Assembly (NCBI GenBank): GCA_001599755.1
Contig: BCHX01000004.1
Span: forward strand, 1,116,001 to 1,180,000
Source: Gliomastix tumulicola
Taxonomy: Eukaryota; Ascomycota; Sordariomycetes; Hypocreales; Bionectriaceae
Reading direction: 5' to 3'
DNA: 64,000 bases
The notes under the pieces are model-generated. The model had not been told where the DNA came from and did no database searches. It was given only the letters and a program-made list of their open reading frames with translations. Positions 45,275 to 58,113 of the stretch are shown here, piece by piece. A program made the translations under genes and the position numbers. Within the stretch, counting starts at the first letter, position 1. Every line of letters starts with the position of its first letter.

Positions 45275-47437
45275 CTACCACGCCTCCCACATCTGCGTTC
45301 CCATCGCAATCAAGCGGTTGAACAGCTCATCCCTCTTCGCAATCGCTGTTAGATGTAAGTCATCTCCCCCATGCGTCCGGATTATTAGTCCGTCCACGAT
45401 CTCACTCCCCATCGCCCACCCGACGAGAATCCTGCTCTTCCAGCCTAGCCCACCCACCTTCTTCAACTCTGCGATATCACTGATCGTGACCGACCATTCC
45501 GCCGGCTTCGCATCATCCAACGATCCAGCAGCCCAGCTTATAGCCGGTGTTGTCGCCGTCGTCGTCAGATACGCGAGCCCCTTGTGTCCACGGTACCGCG
45601 CCGGGAACGCCACAGGCCCACGACCCGGCAGCGGCCGGTTACCCCTGACGGCGCCGAGGCGGTTCCGCGCGTGGTGGGCGCCGGCCTTGGCCTTTGCCTT
45701 GTCTGCCGTGAGGGCCGTCTGGACGCCGCCCTTGGCCGTGCTCTTGACGAGGTTGAGGATGCGCTTCGCCTTGCCGGGTTTCTTGTGGTGGCCTTCGACG
45801 ATGTAGTCGTCGGCATCGCGGTTGTCTGCTTCGACGCCGGGATCGGGCGTGATAGCCTCTTTGATCTCCTCGTCTGTGACTCCTTCTGGTTGTGTCAGTG
45901 TATGCTGGAAGGGGGCAGGGGGTAAGAGAGGTATACACACCTAGGTGCTCCAGGCCCTGTCCAGCGGTGGCATGGGGCTTCACGGGAGGAGGTGAGTCTG
46001 TGCTTGGCAGCGGCGGGATGGGCGCCTTGTTGTGCTCTCCGATGCGAAGGAGTGTCACCACCAGCTGGGCATTCGTCGGGATGCCGCGGAGAATCGTGTT
46101 GCGTAGCTCGAGGTAGCGCTGCCAGTGCGGGATGTGAGTGTTGAGATAGTTGACCGTCGGCGTGATGACCGGATCCCCGAAGAAGGCGAAGCCGGCGCCG
46201 AACCCAATGCCCTTGAGCAGCATATACGAAGTCGTGAAGTATGATCCTAACAGAATAGGCACAAGACAGGCGGCGAGTCTGAGCTGTGGCCGCTTTTTGT
46301 GGAACGGTGCCGTTGGGCTGAGGGCATTGCCAAACTTCTCCCACGTATCGACAAAGTCCGCCATGGCGTGCATGACGGGCCGTGCCTTGGTCCAGACGGC
46401 CCTTGACACAGGCTCCTTCGTCCGATCGTGCTCGACCGTGGGGATCTCGCCGCCGGTGTGATCCCGGGCATGAGAAACGTGCTCTGTCAGCTCAGTCGGA
46501 TCAGGCGCGACGGTGTCCTCGTGAGGATCGCCCTGGGGATGCTTGCCGGCAGCGGCACTGATGACAATCTACGCAAGTCAGATATCAGTCTGGTTGCCCC
46601 AAACGAAATAGGCAAGAAGGAGGGGTTTGAGAGTGCAATCAGGGGTAGTACTCCAGAGCATACGGTAGACATGCTGTTGACGAAGCTGTGAGCCTCCTGC
46701 TCGACAGCCTCGCCCTGGTGCTTCTCAGGCGCGCCAGTCATCGAATCGTCAGACGCGAGCACGCCCGCCGCCGGCTTCTGCACGCCGCCCGTCTTCGGAT
46801 CGATGAGCGAGGGCGGCGCCGGCGGGAAGCAGGAGTCCCTTGCGGGGGGATACAGCACGAGCACCATCAGGAACGCGGCGAGCGTCGGAACGAGCAGGTC
46901 CAAGAGCCACGCGACGGCATACACACCCAGGAAGGCCGAGGTCCGCTTCCACTCGCGCCACGACCGCAGGCGCACGACGTGCTTCCACGCCGAGAACAGG
47001 CCGACGAGGACGACCATGTACAGCCGCTCGAGCTGGGCGCGCAGCTTGTCCGGCGAGAAGTCCTCGTCGTCGGCAACGTTGAGGTCGAGGTCGGCCAGCG
47101 GCGGCTCGTCGATGCTCTTGACGTGGAAGATCTGCTTGTCGAAGCGGCGGACCAGCGTCCAGAGCTCCTCGTTGCGCAGGCCGCGGACGAGGCGCGGGGG
47201 GCCTTCTTCGTCGGGTTCACGGTTCCAGCCGAGGTTCTTGACCTCGATCTCGTCCTCCCGGGCGACCTGCTCGGCTGCCATCTTGGTCTCAGCTGTGGGA
47301 GCCTCGGGGTCGTCTGCGAGGGCGTGGCTGGCTGTGGGTGTTTCTGGGTGGTACGTCTCGACGAGCTCGGGTTCGCTGCCAACAGCAGCAACTGGTGCAG
47401 CCGGGTCGCCGCCTTTGTCGTCTGGTATCGAAGCCAT
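45275..47437 (-). CDS. DUF3292 membrane-associated protein with GRAM-like C terminus
   Basis: A fungal-specific protein of unknown function. Three minus-strand exons (47437-46664, 46568-45941, 45885-45275; introns of 95 and 55 bp) give 670 residues. The acidic N-terminal 70 residues precede a conserved block (EIEVKNLGWN, LRNEELWTLVRRFDKQIFHV). A membrane segment lies around residues 185-210 (AWLLDLLVPTLAAFLMVLVL) and a second hydrophobic region in exon 2 (LAACLVPILLGSYFTTSYML, then GIGFGAGFAFFGDP). The C-terminal 130 residues look like a GRAM/PH-type beta domain: FPARYRGHKGLAYLTT, WSVTISDIAELKKVGGLGW and DELFNRLIAMGTQMWEAW. That layout suggests a protein anchored in an organelle membrane with a lipid-binding end, which is inference. 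Both splices were chosen because they join conserved segments in frame. Confidence 0.85.
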
Positions 47438-49785
47438 GGCGAACTGCTGTAGCTTCCAGACGTCCGTGAGTTTTTCTGGCAAAAGAGTCGTTCTCGGGCC
47501 GCTTGATAGCAGAGGGTTCCTACAGACTCCTAAATGCAGCTCACACCAACACTTGCATAACTACCCACGATGATGCGCATCTGTCCCTCCTCGCCCCAGC
47601 CTGATTTCCCTCACCGATTTAAGCATGATCAGCAATGCGGCGTTGCGCCTCAGCGTTAGACCCATCAGGCATCTCTACGCGCAATCGGCTCTTCACATGT
47701 TGGACACGCCTTGCCTTGCGGATCGGATTGACGTCATGATCTATCATGGAGGGGCACGTTTTGGCGTCCCATCTTGTTAAGGCAAGGGAGAGCCTCAGCT
47801 TTGGATCTGCTCCCGGGGCCCAAAAACCTGATCGACATTATTCTAGCTGGCCAATCGCTGGGACGGGAGCGAGGAATCCTGTCGTTAGTGTGGCGGCCCT
47901 ACTGCACGATTATCGTGATATGCCGTCACTTTTATACACGCGGCTCGCACACCATCTGCGGACTCTGGGCTGTGAAACCACATTTTGGGATGTCACCTGT
48001 TCATGACCGTTTGAGCGGATTGGATGCATTGAGTTCGATAGGGTAGATTTGTAGGCGACTGCAAGTCTGTGTTGTCTGGGGTAGATCTGCGCTGACGTCT
48101 CTGCGCTGCCACTGACCTCACCGGTCGAGCTAGTGCAACATGATGCACACAAGCGCGGACAAAGTCCTCCCTTTGCAGGCCATCTGCACGCCTGCCGACC
48201 AAGGAACATGGAGAGCTGGAGTGCCTTTTGCCCAATCTGACTGCCAGAGCTGATTGATAGCCACCGTATGCCGTATTGATGGCCAATGGCTGACCTGACC
48301 TCGTCCACCGTGTCCACCTTGTGCCTCACATGTTATGAATGCCATCAAACTTCGAGAGACGCTGAGACGCCGGCTTAGGAGCATTGGATACTCGGCTTGA
48401 GACGACCGACTCTCATGGGGCGGCGCGCGCAGCACGATCCCTCCATGATAGGACTGGGCTGTCTGGATCTGGCATCGTCTGGCATGACATGCGTCGGATC
48501 GAGACGTTGTCGCGACGACCCGAGGGCTCTGGACCCCAGAGACTCGTCGCATCGCATTTGCAGCCTTGAGTCTCATGTCGAGGTTTTGCAGTCCCCTCGC
48601 TTGCGGCCTGGATGCGCCCTGCTCAAAGCTCCGGAGGTGTGCTGTCATGGGTGATGATGCATCGCGACGTCTCTGTATACACCATCATCTGCCGACGGGC
48701 CTGAACGGCGCAATGAGAGAAACGTCACGCAGCTTGCGACAGGAACAAACCAACAGCTACTGTCCCCTTCATGACGTCGAATTGGACCCTGAGCTCCTGT
48801 TGGTAGTAGCCCCTTTCCACGTCCAACAAGCAGGCAAATTGGACGAAGCAGCTCACCTCCCCCCCCTCCCCACGTTATGATGCTACGCGCGACGACGGAG
48901 CTCACTCACACACGCGCCCAGGGCACGGAGCCTTCCCGACGCCATCCGAAGATCAAATGTACCGACCAAGGGGCGGCCATGCCGAAGCACCGCAGAACCA
49001 CACCACGTGCGCCCATCAAAGACCCTTGAGGGGAATAAAGAGGAAACGATGGCGCCCGTTGGGAACGGGCAGTGCTGATCCCGCGCAAAAACGCCATCGC
49101 CAGGGACAGGGACCATCCTACGAGGTGCCCAGATTAGATACATACAAGAGCACCTACAGGCTACACTATCGTAAGTATGTATGTACGCAAGGTACGGCAG
49201 GAAAATGTGACAAAATCTCACTCGCACCCCTGTCTGCCTGCTGACAATTGTGACTGATTTCACAGATCGCCAGGCTATCCGAAATTGACGGATTCTGGCC
49301 AACGCCCGTCAAGAGATTCTAGCCCTTCTGTTCTCCGCCTTGCTCTCCTCTCTCTCTCACCTTTGTCTACCGAAGTACCCTGGCCGGCCTGCACAAGGTG
49401 AGAGAGAAAGAGCAAGCAGCCGCTCTGTTTCTCCCCTGCGTTTTCCCGAGGAACAGCCCTCGATTATCCCAACGGGGTCCGAAGGGGTCCAGAAGAGTCT
49501 CCCGGTCCGGCGGGCACGGGGATTGGCCATCCCACCCGAGTGAAAAAGTTCTTACGGAGTCCGTGAACTACCTGTCCGTGATAAGGGCAAGTCGAGAGAG
49601 AAGAAGCGGGAGTGAGAGAAAGGGCCCTTTCGTCTGCGAAAGTGGGCGGTGGTTGGGTCGGCAGTGTTGGTGTGTGGATGGAAGAATTTGCACTCCAGGT
49701 CAGCAATTGATCTATGTGCAACTCCGGGGAGCCGTGCATTGTGTCCCCGGGGTCCCGTTGGCATCAGCATTGATGCTCTCCTGGC

Positions 49786-49805
49786 TGTCTGTCTGTCTGT
49801 CTGTT
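49786..49805. repeat. (CTGT)n tetranucleotide repeat
   Basis: Five consecutive four-base units. Confidence 0.9.
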
Positions 49806-50278
49806 GTCCCCAACCTCCTCCTCGTCCCGTTCTAGGCCACCCTCCATCACGGTGTTTCAGGCCTGAGCATCGCTCACCGGTCGCGCGACCCTGTCGCCTC
49901 CGACTGCCCAACAATCAATGGCCAATGGCGTGACAATAATATCGACGAGTGACATATCAACCGATACTACCAACAATCAAGAAAAAAAAACAACTGGCTA
50001 CGAGTAGCTAGTAGCCAAGGCACGAGTTGGTGTTGTGGCACCTCAACTGCAGCAAACGTGGCGTCCGCAAAGGACCCTGTTCGGCGCGGAAATGCCCTCG
50101 CCTGGGCGAATCGCACGCTTGCGCCACCCTCCATAAGCACGCCTAATGCAAGGTACGCGGTGGGAAGCCAATGCATCCCTCGCCCGTCTCTTGCAGGAAG
50201 CGGAAAGCCCAGCGAGGAAGATGGCAAGCTTCCCCCCCCCTCTCCCCCAACTCAATTCAAGGTAGAGCTTGCGTTGCC

Positions 50279-50302
50279 TGCATGCATGCATGCATGCATG
50301 TA
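50279..50302. repeat. (TGCA)n self-complementary tandem repeat
   Basis: Five to six TGCA units. Because the unit is palindromic the strand can fold on itself. Confidence 0.9.
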
Positions 50303-53300
50303 CAACAGATATCTGCAAATGGTGAGTGCTGCTTGCTGTTCCTGTCACAGTGCCATTGGGTCTTGAGAGAAAAAGGCCCTTTGTTGGCCCGGGCGAGGGA
50401 GGGGGGGTCAGTTCTGGCCGGAACCCTGCAGCCACCATTCTTGCTTGCTAAGCGGCAATGGTCTGCGACATGTTGATGTGATTCAAGCTAGGAAGCTCGT
50501 CACGGAAATCACAAGAGCAAAGACGAAGACATCGTCTTGCTGACTACAGGACAAGCACACGCCAATTGGTGGTCTAAATTGGCGGGGTTCAGAAAAAGAA
50601 AAAAAAAAAGTGCCCGGTTGTCGGCCTGGAGAGGGGAGAAGAACTCTGTGGCGAGCAAGGACTGACTACTACGAACCGAGGCGACAAGGGGCTGGTGTTC
50701 CCTCGTTCCTCTTCACGGCGGACTCACGGGGAAATCGTGGCTTCTAAGCGAGGGCCAAACCACATATCGCAAACCGATACCGCAGGCCGTAGGAACACGT
50801 AGCGATCCATCCTCAGGACGGTGGGAACACCCATCCTCGAGCGACATGTGGCGGGCGCTGGTCTGGTCACGGCGTGTGTCAGTTCTCGAGCTTGGCTCTC
50901 CCACCATTGGCCGTTTGGGCTGCCATGGTTGAGTCCAACTTGTCGCAGGTTGACCTCAAGTTGACCACGCTGCTTCGACAACACCACCACCATCGCCTCT
51001 GTAAACACGCTACCATGCTAGCGCTTGCTCTACCAGCATTGGTCGCGAGATGGCTTCTGGTTCGCAGAAGGGGAATGGTCTGCGAGAGGCATGGGACGGC
51101 GGTGCGGGAGAAGGGGCGGCCGCGACCGTCCATGGTGAGAGAGAGAGTGGCTAACGAAGGGCTCGAGCTTGCACAATCGCCCGTCTTTCGGAGAACTCAT
51201 CTCCTCTGCGCCACCGCATCCGACCGGACCGTAGCCAGCAATGAGTGAGGTAAGGAAAAAAAAGTGGTTAAAATCAGAGCGAAAAAAAGACCGCACAATA
51301 GCTTGCGGCGCCGGCGACGAGCAGCAGAGCCTTATCCGATGGAAGATGCCGGATTTGCGACCATGACCTTGCTGCTAGCCTGAAAGAGGCAGGAATCGTC
51401 GCCGGGGGGCCCTGCCAGCCAATCGGAGAGCAGTGGGACGAGGGCTTGATGCCTGACCTTTCGGGCGCTGACCTGTGACTGATGGCCGCGCGCTCACAGG
51501 GCTTGTTGGGAGAGCTCCAGGCCACCGTCGACTGGACCGGTGTGATAGCCTCGACATTGTCACACTGGAAGGGGGGGGCCCATTCTGCGGCCAGGCCTTG
51601 AGCAGCGACCACGGCAAGGCTACTCGTAAAAGCATCTCAGAGGACAATGGCCGCCGTCCGTTGAAACGCTGCCAGGCCCGCTTCTGGGCTAGTAAGCGCG
51701 CAATCAGTGCGTTGGGGAGAACGCATCATGGCCGGCATTCCGCCGATGAGGATGAGGGCGCCTTGGAACCCTTCTGGTCCCTGAAGATGTTGCATGCATG
51801 CATGCCTGCCTGTATGCATGAACGTGCTGGCTATCACATCCAGGGATGAGATGCAGGAGAGATAATGTGAAATGAGAGGAGGAGAATCACGCAGATGTAC
51901 ACACACACACAGCTGCTCGTATCTGTGGGAGGGGGTGACACTCCCCGTGACCTCTGCCAGCCAGTCTCGACGCAGATTGATAATCGTAATTGGCGCCCAT
52001 AGTTTACCCAGCATGCAGCCCTCGCATTCCTGGCTGCATGTGCATGCATCATTGCAACGATGATATTACCTGCTGCAGGTTGTCGGCGCAGTATATGCAC
52101 TCCGATGTCCCTTGGTGCAGCCAGCAACCATGTACGATTGCGTAGTCTTGCTTACGCTGGGAAGTCGAGGTTCCCTGGCCTCCTCCCTGACTCGGGGCAA
52201 AAGGCCACTCCGACACTCTGTTTCCCATCGCGCACGTTCGCATGGGATCTCAGGGCAAACGCAGAGGGCGCGATCCTGAGGTTACACTCCTGCGAGGATC
52301 AGCTCTGCCAGGCGGGATCCTCAACGGGATCCTTCTGGATGTCGCTCTTCACTTTTGACAATTTGGACGGGGCTTCGGAGGGGCTGGGAGACTGGAATTG
52401 GGAACAACGAGACGGCCTGGGCAGCCATGTGGGAGACGACTGGCTAAGCACCAGCTAGAGCTGTCCAAGGCCTGGGGGCTACGCTGGGAAGGGCAGGAGG
52501 GTTGAATGCTGCTTCACGGGAAGCCAGGAGCCCTGCATTCTAGAAGGATGGGCGGGCGGGACGCTGGCCAGCTCAAAGTGATAGGCACTCGCCCGCGTGG
52601 GATGTTGGGGGTGGTCGTCTGCGTGCGTCGTTGCTTCTTTGCGTTGTCCTCAGTCCGCTTCCGCTCATGTGACAGGGTTCCTTCTCGGCTTATTGACGCA
52701 TCCGACATCGTTCTGAAGAGTTTTTTTTTTTTCTTTCTTCAGAGTGCGTGATAAAAGCGCTGATTCATTGACATCATGTGACAAGGCTCCAGTTGTCGCT
52801 TTGATCTCGTTTTTACGGCGGACCCGTAATTGCGAGAAGGGAGCAGGTTGCGATGCACAGTGTCAGTGAGGCTTGCTTTGGTGACATCATGCCCATCGAA
52901 AGCACTGTGCAGGACCTTGGTCATCGGCTCTCTTTTTGGTGGCTGGCGGTATCCACTATTCTTAGCCCCGTTGCCCGACTCGTGGCTTGCACTGTCCAAG
53001 TCGCTGAGGGAGTGTGAGTGGGGGCAGCCAGCACGCTCCAGGATGTTTTTTTGTGTCTGGGTGCTCCCTGTAGGCCCTTTAGAAGGGTGCCCGGTGGGGC
53101 TATGGCGCACTGGAGGCGCGTGCTGACAGTGGAAACCGTTGGAAGTTTTACGACAAAGCGCGGGCAGGAAGGAAACCGCAAGAGTACGTACCCTGGGGGG
53201 GAGTGAGTGCCTGCTGTGCGAGGAAGGATCGAAGGACGAGGTGGGAGGGAGGTGCGACGCAACAAATCACAACAGAAGGAACGAAGGCTGATTGATGGTG

Positions 53301-54705
53301 GTGGAGCTTGGCCAATGACGGAATGGTTGCTCTTTCTGCTGGCACCCTACGATGGATACGTAGCATCCAAGACGACCTCGATGAGCAAAGCGACAGGGAA
53401 CAGAGACACCCCCCCCGGATCATGAATGGCTGCAGTCATCAGCGGCCGTGTCTTGAATTCAGGTCGTCACCACCCGGAAACGTCTCCCCCGCCATCCCCT
53501 TGGCTCGTTGATTCGCCCAACGGCTGTTGATGCCGCTGTTGTTTCCCTTGCGTCTGACTCGGCTGTCCTGATTCGCCCTTCAGGTGCCGGCTTGTCTGTT
53601 GGGGTGGGCGCTCGAACCCTCGTTCTGTTGTCCATGCCAGTCCAGTCCCTACGGGCGAAATCACGGACGAAAGCGCGCGCGGGGTCATCCCTCTCGACAC
53701 CACACCACACCATACCAACACGACCTACCATCCACCCACCACTACGACTTACGGGGATGTACTAGGGGTGATGGTCTGATGGAGGGCAAACAATCTAAAG
53801 CTCGACGGCAAACAAGCAAACAACATCACCGGGACTTGATTGCCCGACAGCTCAACAGACCCCTCGACTCTGGAGATATAACAACCTGACCGACCTCCTC
53901 TTTCACCCACGTATTTTCTCCCCCCCCACATGCGTCTGCATCCCCCGTCACCGCTACTGCACAGGTCTTGTCACCAGCTTGTACCCGAGGCCGACCTACC
54001 AGGCGCCTGATTGGCAGCTGACAGCTGCTGTAGCATCAACAACGCACTGCCCCAGAGACCACACAACGCAGTCGCGCCCAACCACTACACGTGGACAACA
54101 ACTCGACTCTGTGGTCACAAGAGGCCGGTTCTCATGTCCTTTGCCGCCCATTATATTAAGACGTGTTCTTGACCGGGCGTGGACGCCTCTTTCGTCACGT
54201 CGCCTTCGCAACGCTTTGACTCAACTTGCAACCACGCGTACCCTGTTGCGCGAGCGCGCCGCCGCCTCACTCACTGATCGCTCGATTTCGCCGGTTGTCG
54301 CACTGGAGAACAACGGGGAGCCGGTCCGCGCCCCTGCCAAAAAACCGAAAAAACACACCAAACAACCGGAACTCAGCCTAAGCCAGCGACCCTAGTCCTT
54401 TCTTCTGTCTGGCGGACTTTCCAACCTGACTGGGGGCAGACGTGGTCCACAAATTCCCACTGACCCATCGCCCAAGTTTTTTTTCTTCCCTTCCCTTCCT
54501 CCACGAGGCGAAGCCGAGCTGTCCACCCCTAGCTCCAAGCCCGTATCCTAGCTCCCGGGTCTTTGGCGCCAACTTACCTACCTTACTTCTTCCCCCCCTC
54601 CATTCGGTTCTTGAACCTTTTTCTCTTCTTCCAACCTATCGTTCGACAACACTATTCGTTCGTTTATCGACCTCTACAACTGCCTCGAAGCGGGTTTGCT
54701 AAGCA

Positions 54706-56460
54706 ATGGCTGTCATGTCGCCCCGGCTGAAGCCATTGCTACTTCCGCAGCTCGTTGAGGACCGCAAGAAGATGACGGAGATCGGGGAACTGCCATACAC
54801 CTTTTTCACCACCACCAACTCGTCCTCGTCTGACGTTACTTCTCCCGTCACACCGACCTTCTCAGCAAAGGGACACTATCGCGGCTCTAGTTCAACGTCG
54901 TCTCTGGACCTCGCATTCGCCCAGCATCAGGAAACCCCGGCTTCACCGACACTGCAAGTATGCGACAAGACTACGCTGCGATCGCTTCCCGACGTCAAGG
55001 AGGAGCCATTCGAGCGCGAGGAGGAGCCCACACCCGTCGACCCGGACAGCCTTGGTCTCTATAGCTGTTTGTGTAAGTTACCCAATGAGGCACTGCTCTA
55101 GTCGATCTTCGTCGTGCTGACCAGCTCTCTAGGTGATGTTCCATGTGAACACAGACCTGCTCACGAGAGGTCGTTCTCATCAGACCTGATCCTGGAATGC
55201 GACGACCTGGACTATGATGACATGGGCTGGATGAGTGACTGCGAGGTATCAAGCACGCAACGATACGCAGCGAAGCAGGACGGCCTTGAGTCGCCCTTTC
55301 TCGGCTTGACTACCCGCCTAGGCTCACGCCTCAACACTATCAATCGCTGGAAGTATTCCAAGCGCCCCAACCTGATCGCTTCCCCTACTACGGAGGTCAG
55401 CTTCGAAAATGTCCTGTCCCGCGCCCCGTCTGGCAGGTCGACTCTGCTACCAACCTCGACCCACGCCGCCTCTGAAGAGCGATCACCGGACCGATCCACC
55501 CTCACTGCACCATCGCTGTCTCTGTTTGACAGCGTCGAAAGCATCGACTCGATCAGCGAATTGGATTCCGAGGTCAACTTTGGCGAACCGAGCATGCTGG
55601 AGCGGGACCGTGCCAAAGCTACGACGCCTCTTCTCCCACCATTGATGACCAGCCCAATCGCCAACCCACCGCAAGAGTCCCCGCTTCAGTCTCCCACTAT
55701 TGCACCGTACTCTCCTCCGGCCACGGAGCTTCCATCGCCCACAGTCGGCGTTGCGAACTTCTCCCGACCTTCACTCAGCGCGAGGCCGTCGTTCACGTCA
55801 CTACGACATGTTCCTCATCCCCTGGATCTTCCCCTGCCGCTACCTGCTATTCTTCAAGAGCACGATGAGTGGTCTGACAGGCTCGGACACGCAAACTTCC
55901 TCATCACGCCCCAGCCCTACGAGTTGGACGTGATCAATCTCGAGACCGTCAGGAAGTTCCGCGACGACTGGGACACGGCCCGTGTGAACTACACGAAGCA
56001 CTTGGTCCGCACTGGTGAGAACTATGGTGAGACGAGCAAGATTTACAGCCTCACCGAGGCTAAATGGAGCGAGACGGAGTCGCGCTGGAAGCGCACCTAT
56101 GAAAACGCCATCCAGCAGACGTTGGCTCGGGACCCTACCAGGGCGCGATCAATCAGCGCCGCTCGGAGCCGAAGTAGGGGACGCGGCCGAGGGCGCTCTG
56201 AGAGCGCGAGCGCTGCACCAATGGGCCGACGCATCGACGATGTCTTGTTTGCGGACGAGGAGTGGCGTCGACTTGACGAGCTCCCCACAAGCGCTGTACC
56301 ACGCTTGATGGACGCAAATGGCAAGTTTCCGGAGCGGGGTGACGAAGACATTGTCGGGCCCATGCATCGTGCCGAGACAATGGTCCGCTCTCACAGTGAG
56401 GAGAAACACGGCGCCAAGTTCTGGAAGAACTTGGTTGGCAAAGTTGGCCTGCGGCGGTGA
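54706..56460 (+). CDS. Ser/Pro-rich conserved fungal protein, unknown function
   Basis: Two exons (54706-55072 and 55133-56460; 60-bp intron with GTAAGT donor, CTGACC branch and CTAG acceptor) give 564 residues. The first half is disordered and rich in Ser, Pro, Thr and acidic residues (DDLDYDDMGWMSDCEVS near the splice). The conserved part is in the second half: HANFLITPQPYELDVINLET, KFRDDWDTARVNYTKHLVRT, GENYGETSKIYSLTEAKWSE and WKRTYENAI, a helical module shared by many Pezizomycotina proteins that databases leave unnamed or describe only by proline and serine content. An Arg-Ser-Arg-Gly tract follows, and the end is basic (FWKNLVGKVGLRR). No signal peptide or membrane segment is present. 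Regulation is unknown; the leader is strongly pyrimidine-rich. Confidence 0.85.
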
Positions 56461-57023
56461 GACGACTCGCCTACCCCCGGCCGGCAGCTTGCCTTGATTA
56501 CGATCCACCACTTTATCAGCAACGAGCTTTACGACACGCAATCTGACGTCAGCGACTTGAATTTCTTTCTGTACATACTTAATTTATCGACACGGTCACC
56601 GACCATCGGTCACTCTTTTGAACTGGCGAATGGGAGTTTTTGATGTGTCCAAGGTGGATACACTCACGGATGGAAAAGACGGCAATCTTTAATTGCTAAT
56701 CTATTTTTTGGATATTGAGCTGTCTCATGAGACGGGCAATGACAAAAGCTGGGAAGACGGGCACAAATAGCGTTTAGAAGCTGCACAGGAGCTGCTGCTG
56801 CTGCTGCAACACATAGACTTACTGGAGTTTTTGGGATGGAAGGGCCCGTCACAGCTGTGGCCTGGGATGGTTATGACAGACGGCGAAAAACAGTAGCGCA
56901 AGCAGTCTCGCATAGAGACAATGTATAGTGACAAAAGAGTCCATGTACTTTGCAAAAGATATGTGTACCTTGCTGTTCAAACCTGGAATGTTGGTACTGT
57001 GAACTACCTAAGCTGTGTTTGAC

Positions 57024-57067
57024 TACTACCTACCTACCTACCTGCCTGCCTACCTGCCTACCGACCT
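57024..57067. repeat. (CTAC/CTGC)n imperfect tetranucleotide repeat
   Basis: About eleven ACCT-phased four-base units with T/C-to-G variants. Confidence 0.85.
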
Positions 57068-57615
57068 ACAAGCACTTGATGCCCTCACCGCTCGCATGAC
57101 GAGAGGGATCCTCCACTGGGAAGCTTCCCCTCTCGATTCCTGCAGCATGAACCATATTTAGTTGAAACATGCATGATATTACAGCGTCTTCTGCAGCTCG
57201 CCGCCGAGGCCGTCACGAAAAGCCGTCAAGCTCAGAGGTGCCACGTGGGTGGGGGGACGACTATCGTGTTCCCGTTATACCATACCGCCCTTTGCAGCCG
57301 GGCGAAGCGTAGACAGGTACTTGAGCTTTTTTTCTTTTTTTTTTTCTTTTTTCGTCTGTGTCACGAGGGGCGGCCATTTGGCGCTGGCAGGGCTGATCCT
57401 TCAGTTGAGTTGAGAAGGGAGGGGGGCGGACAGTGAAAGGATTTGCACCTGCTGTGCTTTTCTGTGCGACGTGAGGGGGGGCTTGGCAGGTGTCGGGCGA
57501 GGGAGGATTGGTCGGTGTGAGAAGAAGAATTGGGAGAGGGGTGGTACAGGCGTGAGAAAAATTGGCTTTTAGTTTTCGTGCTTGTGTGACGGATGGGCGG
57601 GATGGGACTGGGTGA

Positions 57616-57634
57616 TGTGTGTGTGTATGTGTGT

Positions 57635-57671
<37 letters not shown>
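57616..57671. repeat. (GT)n dinucleotide microsatellite with two TAT interruptions
   Basis: A 56-base GT tract interrupted twice by an A. It is the mirror-strand counterpart of the CA repeat at 614. Confidence 0.95.
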
Positions 57672-57674
<3 letters not shown>

Positions 57675-58060
57675 TGGCTGTCGAGGGGGCTTGACTGGGT
57701 TGTATTTGTTGGGTAAGAGATTGAGCCTGAATGTGCAGCAGCCCCTTCCTGTCACGGAGGCTCGGACGAGAAGACGGTGAATGAGATAAAAAAAGGTCGT
57801 GATTGAGGCTATGACGTTTGAAGATAATGAACTGGATGGAGCTGGTGATACGTGAGAGACGCCAGTCACCCCACGCTGTCAAAGACATCTCCTTGGGCCG
57901 GACCAGTGCGCACGAGTTTCGTGATGTAAAGATAGATAGATGGTGTGGTTTCAGATCGGACATGATGCCCCAAACTGGAAAGGATATTGCACACGGGCAT
58001 GAGCGTGTATATTGCCCTCCCACCAGTACAATGAGTACTAGTTTTTCTTGGCCAGGCATG

Positions 58061-58110
58061 TAAGGTAAGGTACCTAAGGTACTAGTAGGTAAAGGTAAGG
58101 TAAGGTAAGG
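58061..58110. repeat. (GGTAA)n-like repeat abutting the MED18 stop codon
   Basis: Repeated GGTAA and GGTAC units ending four bases before the MED18 stop, so they lie in its 3' untranslated region as CTTACC on the minus strand. Confidence 0.75.
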
Positions 58111-58113
58111 AAA

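Larger units (their letters stand above)
47438..54705. other. Gene-free 7.3-kb divergent region
   Basis: This is the largest gap in the window, between two outward-facing genes. I find no frame with codon bias or domain on either strand. It holds CTGT and ATGC repeats, several A or T runs and pyrimidine-rich DNA. The last 700 bases before 54706 are C/T-rich and probably form the promoter and leader of the Ser/Pro-rich gene. Confidence 0.5.
56461..58113. other. Convergent repeat-bearing region before MED18
   Basis: This holds the 3' flanks of two convergent genes. It contains CTAC, GT and GGTAA microsatellites. Frames overlapping them are low-complexity. No gene is supported. Confidence 0.5.

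Noticed and set aside
42083..47437. A secondary-metabolite cluster around the 2OG oxygenase
   Set aside because: No backbone synthase, transporter or cluster regulator lies nearby. The neighbours are a HET pseudogene and a DUF3292 gene.
46688..47452. 254-codon plus-strand frame opposite DUF3292
   Set aside because: It has no domain and mirrors the biased codons of DUF3292 exon 1.
52060..52458. 132-codon plus-strand frame in the large gene-free region
   Set aside because: It has no domain or codon bias, and I found no consistent splice partner.
57261..58059. Frames of about 200-230 codons with His-Thr repeats on the minus strand
   Set aside because: They are translations of the GT microsatellite with unstructured flanks and overlap no domain.
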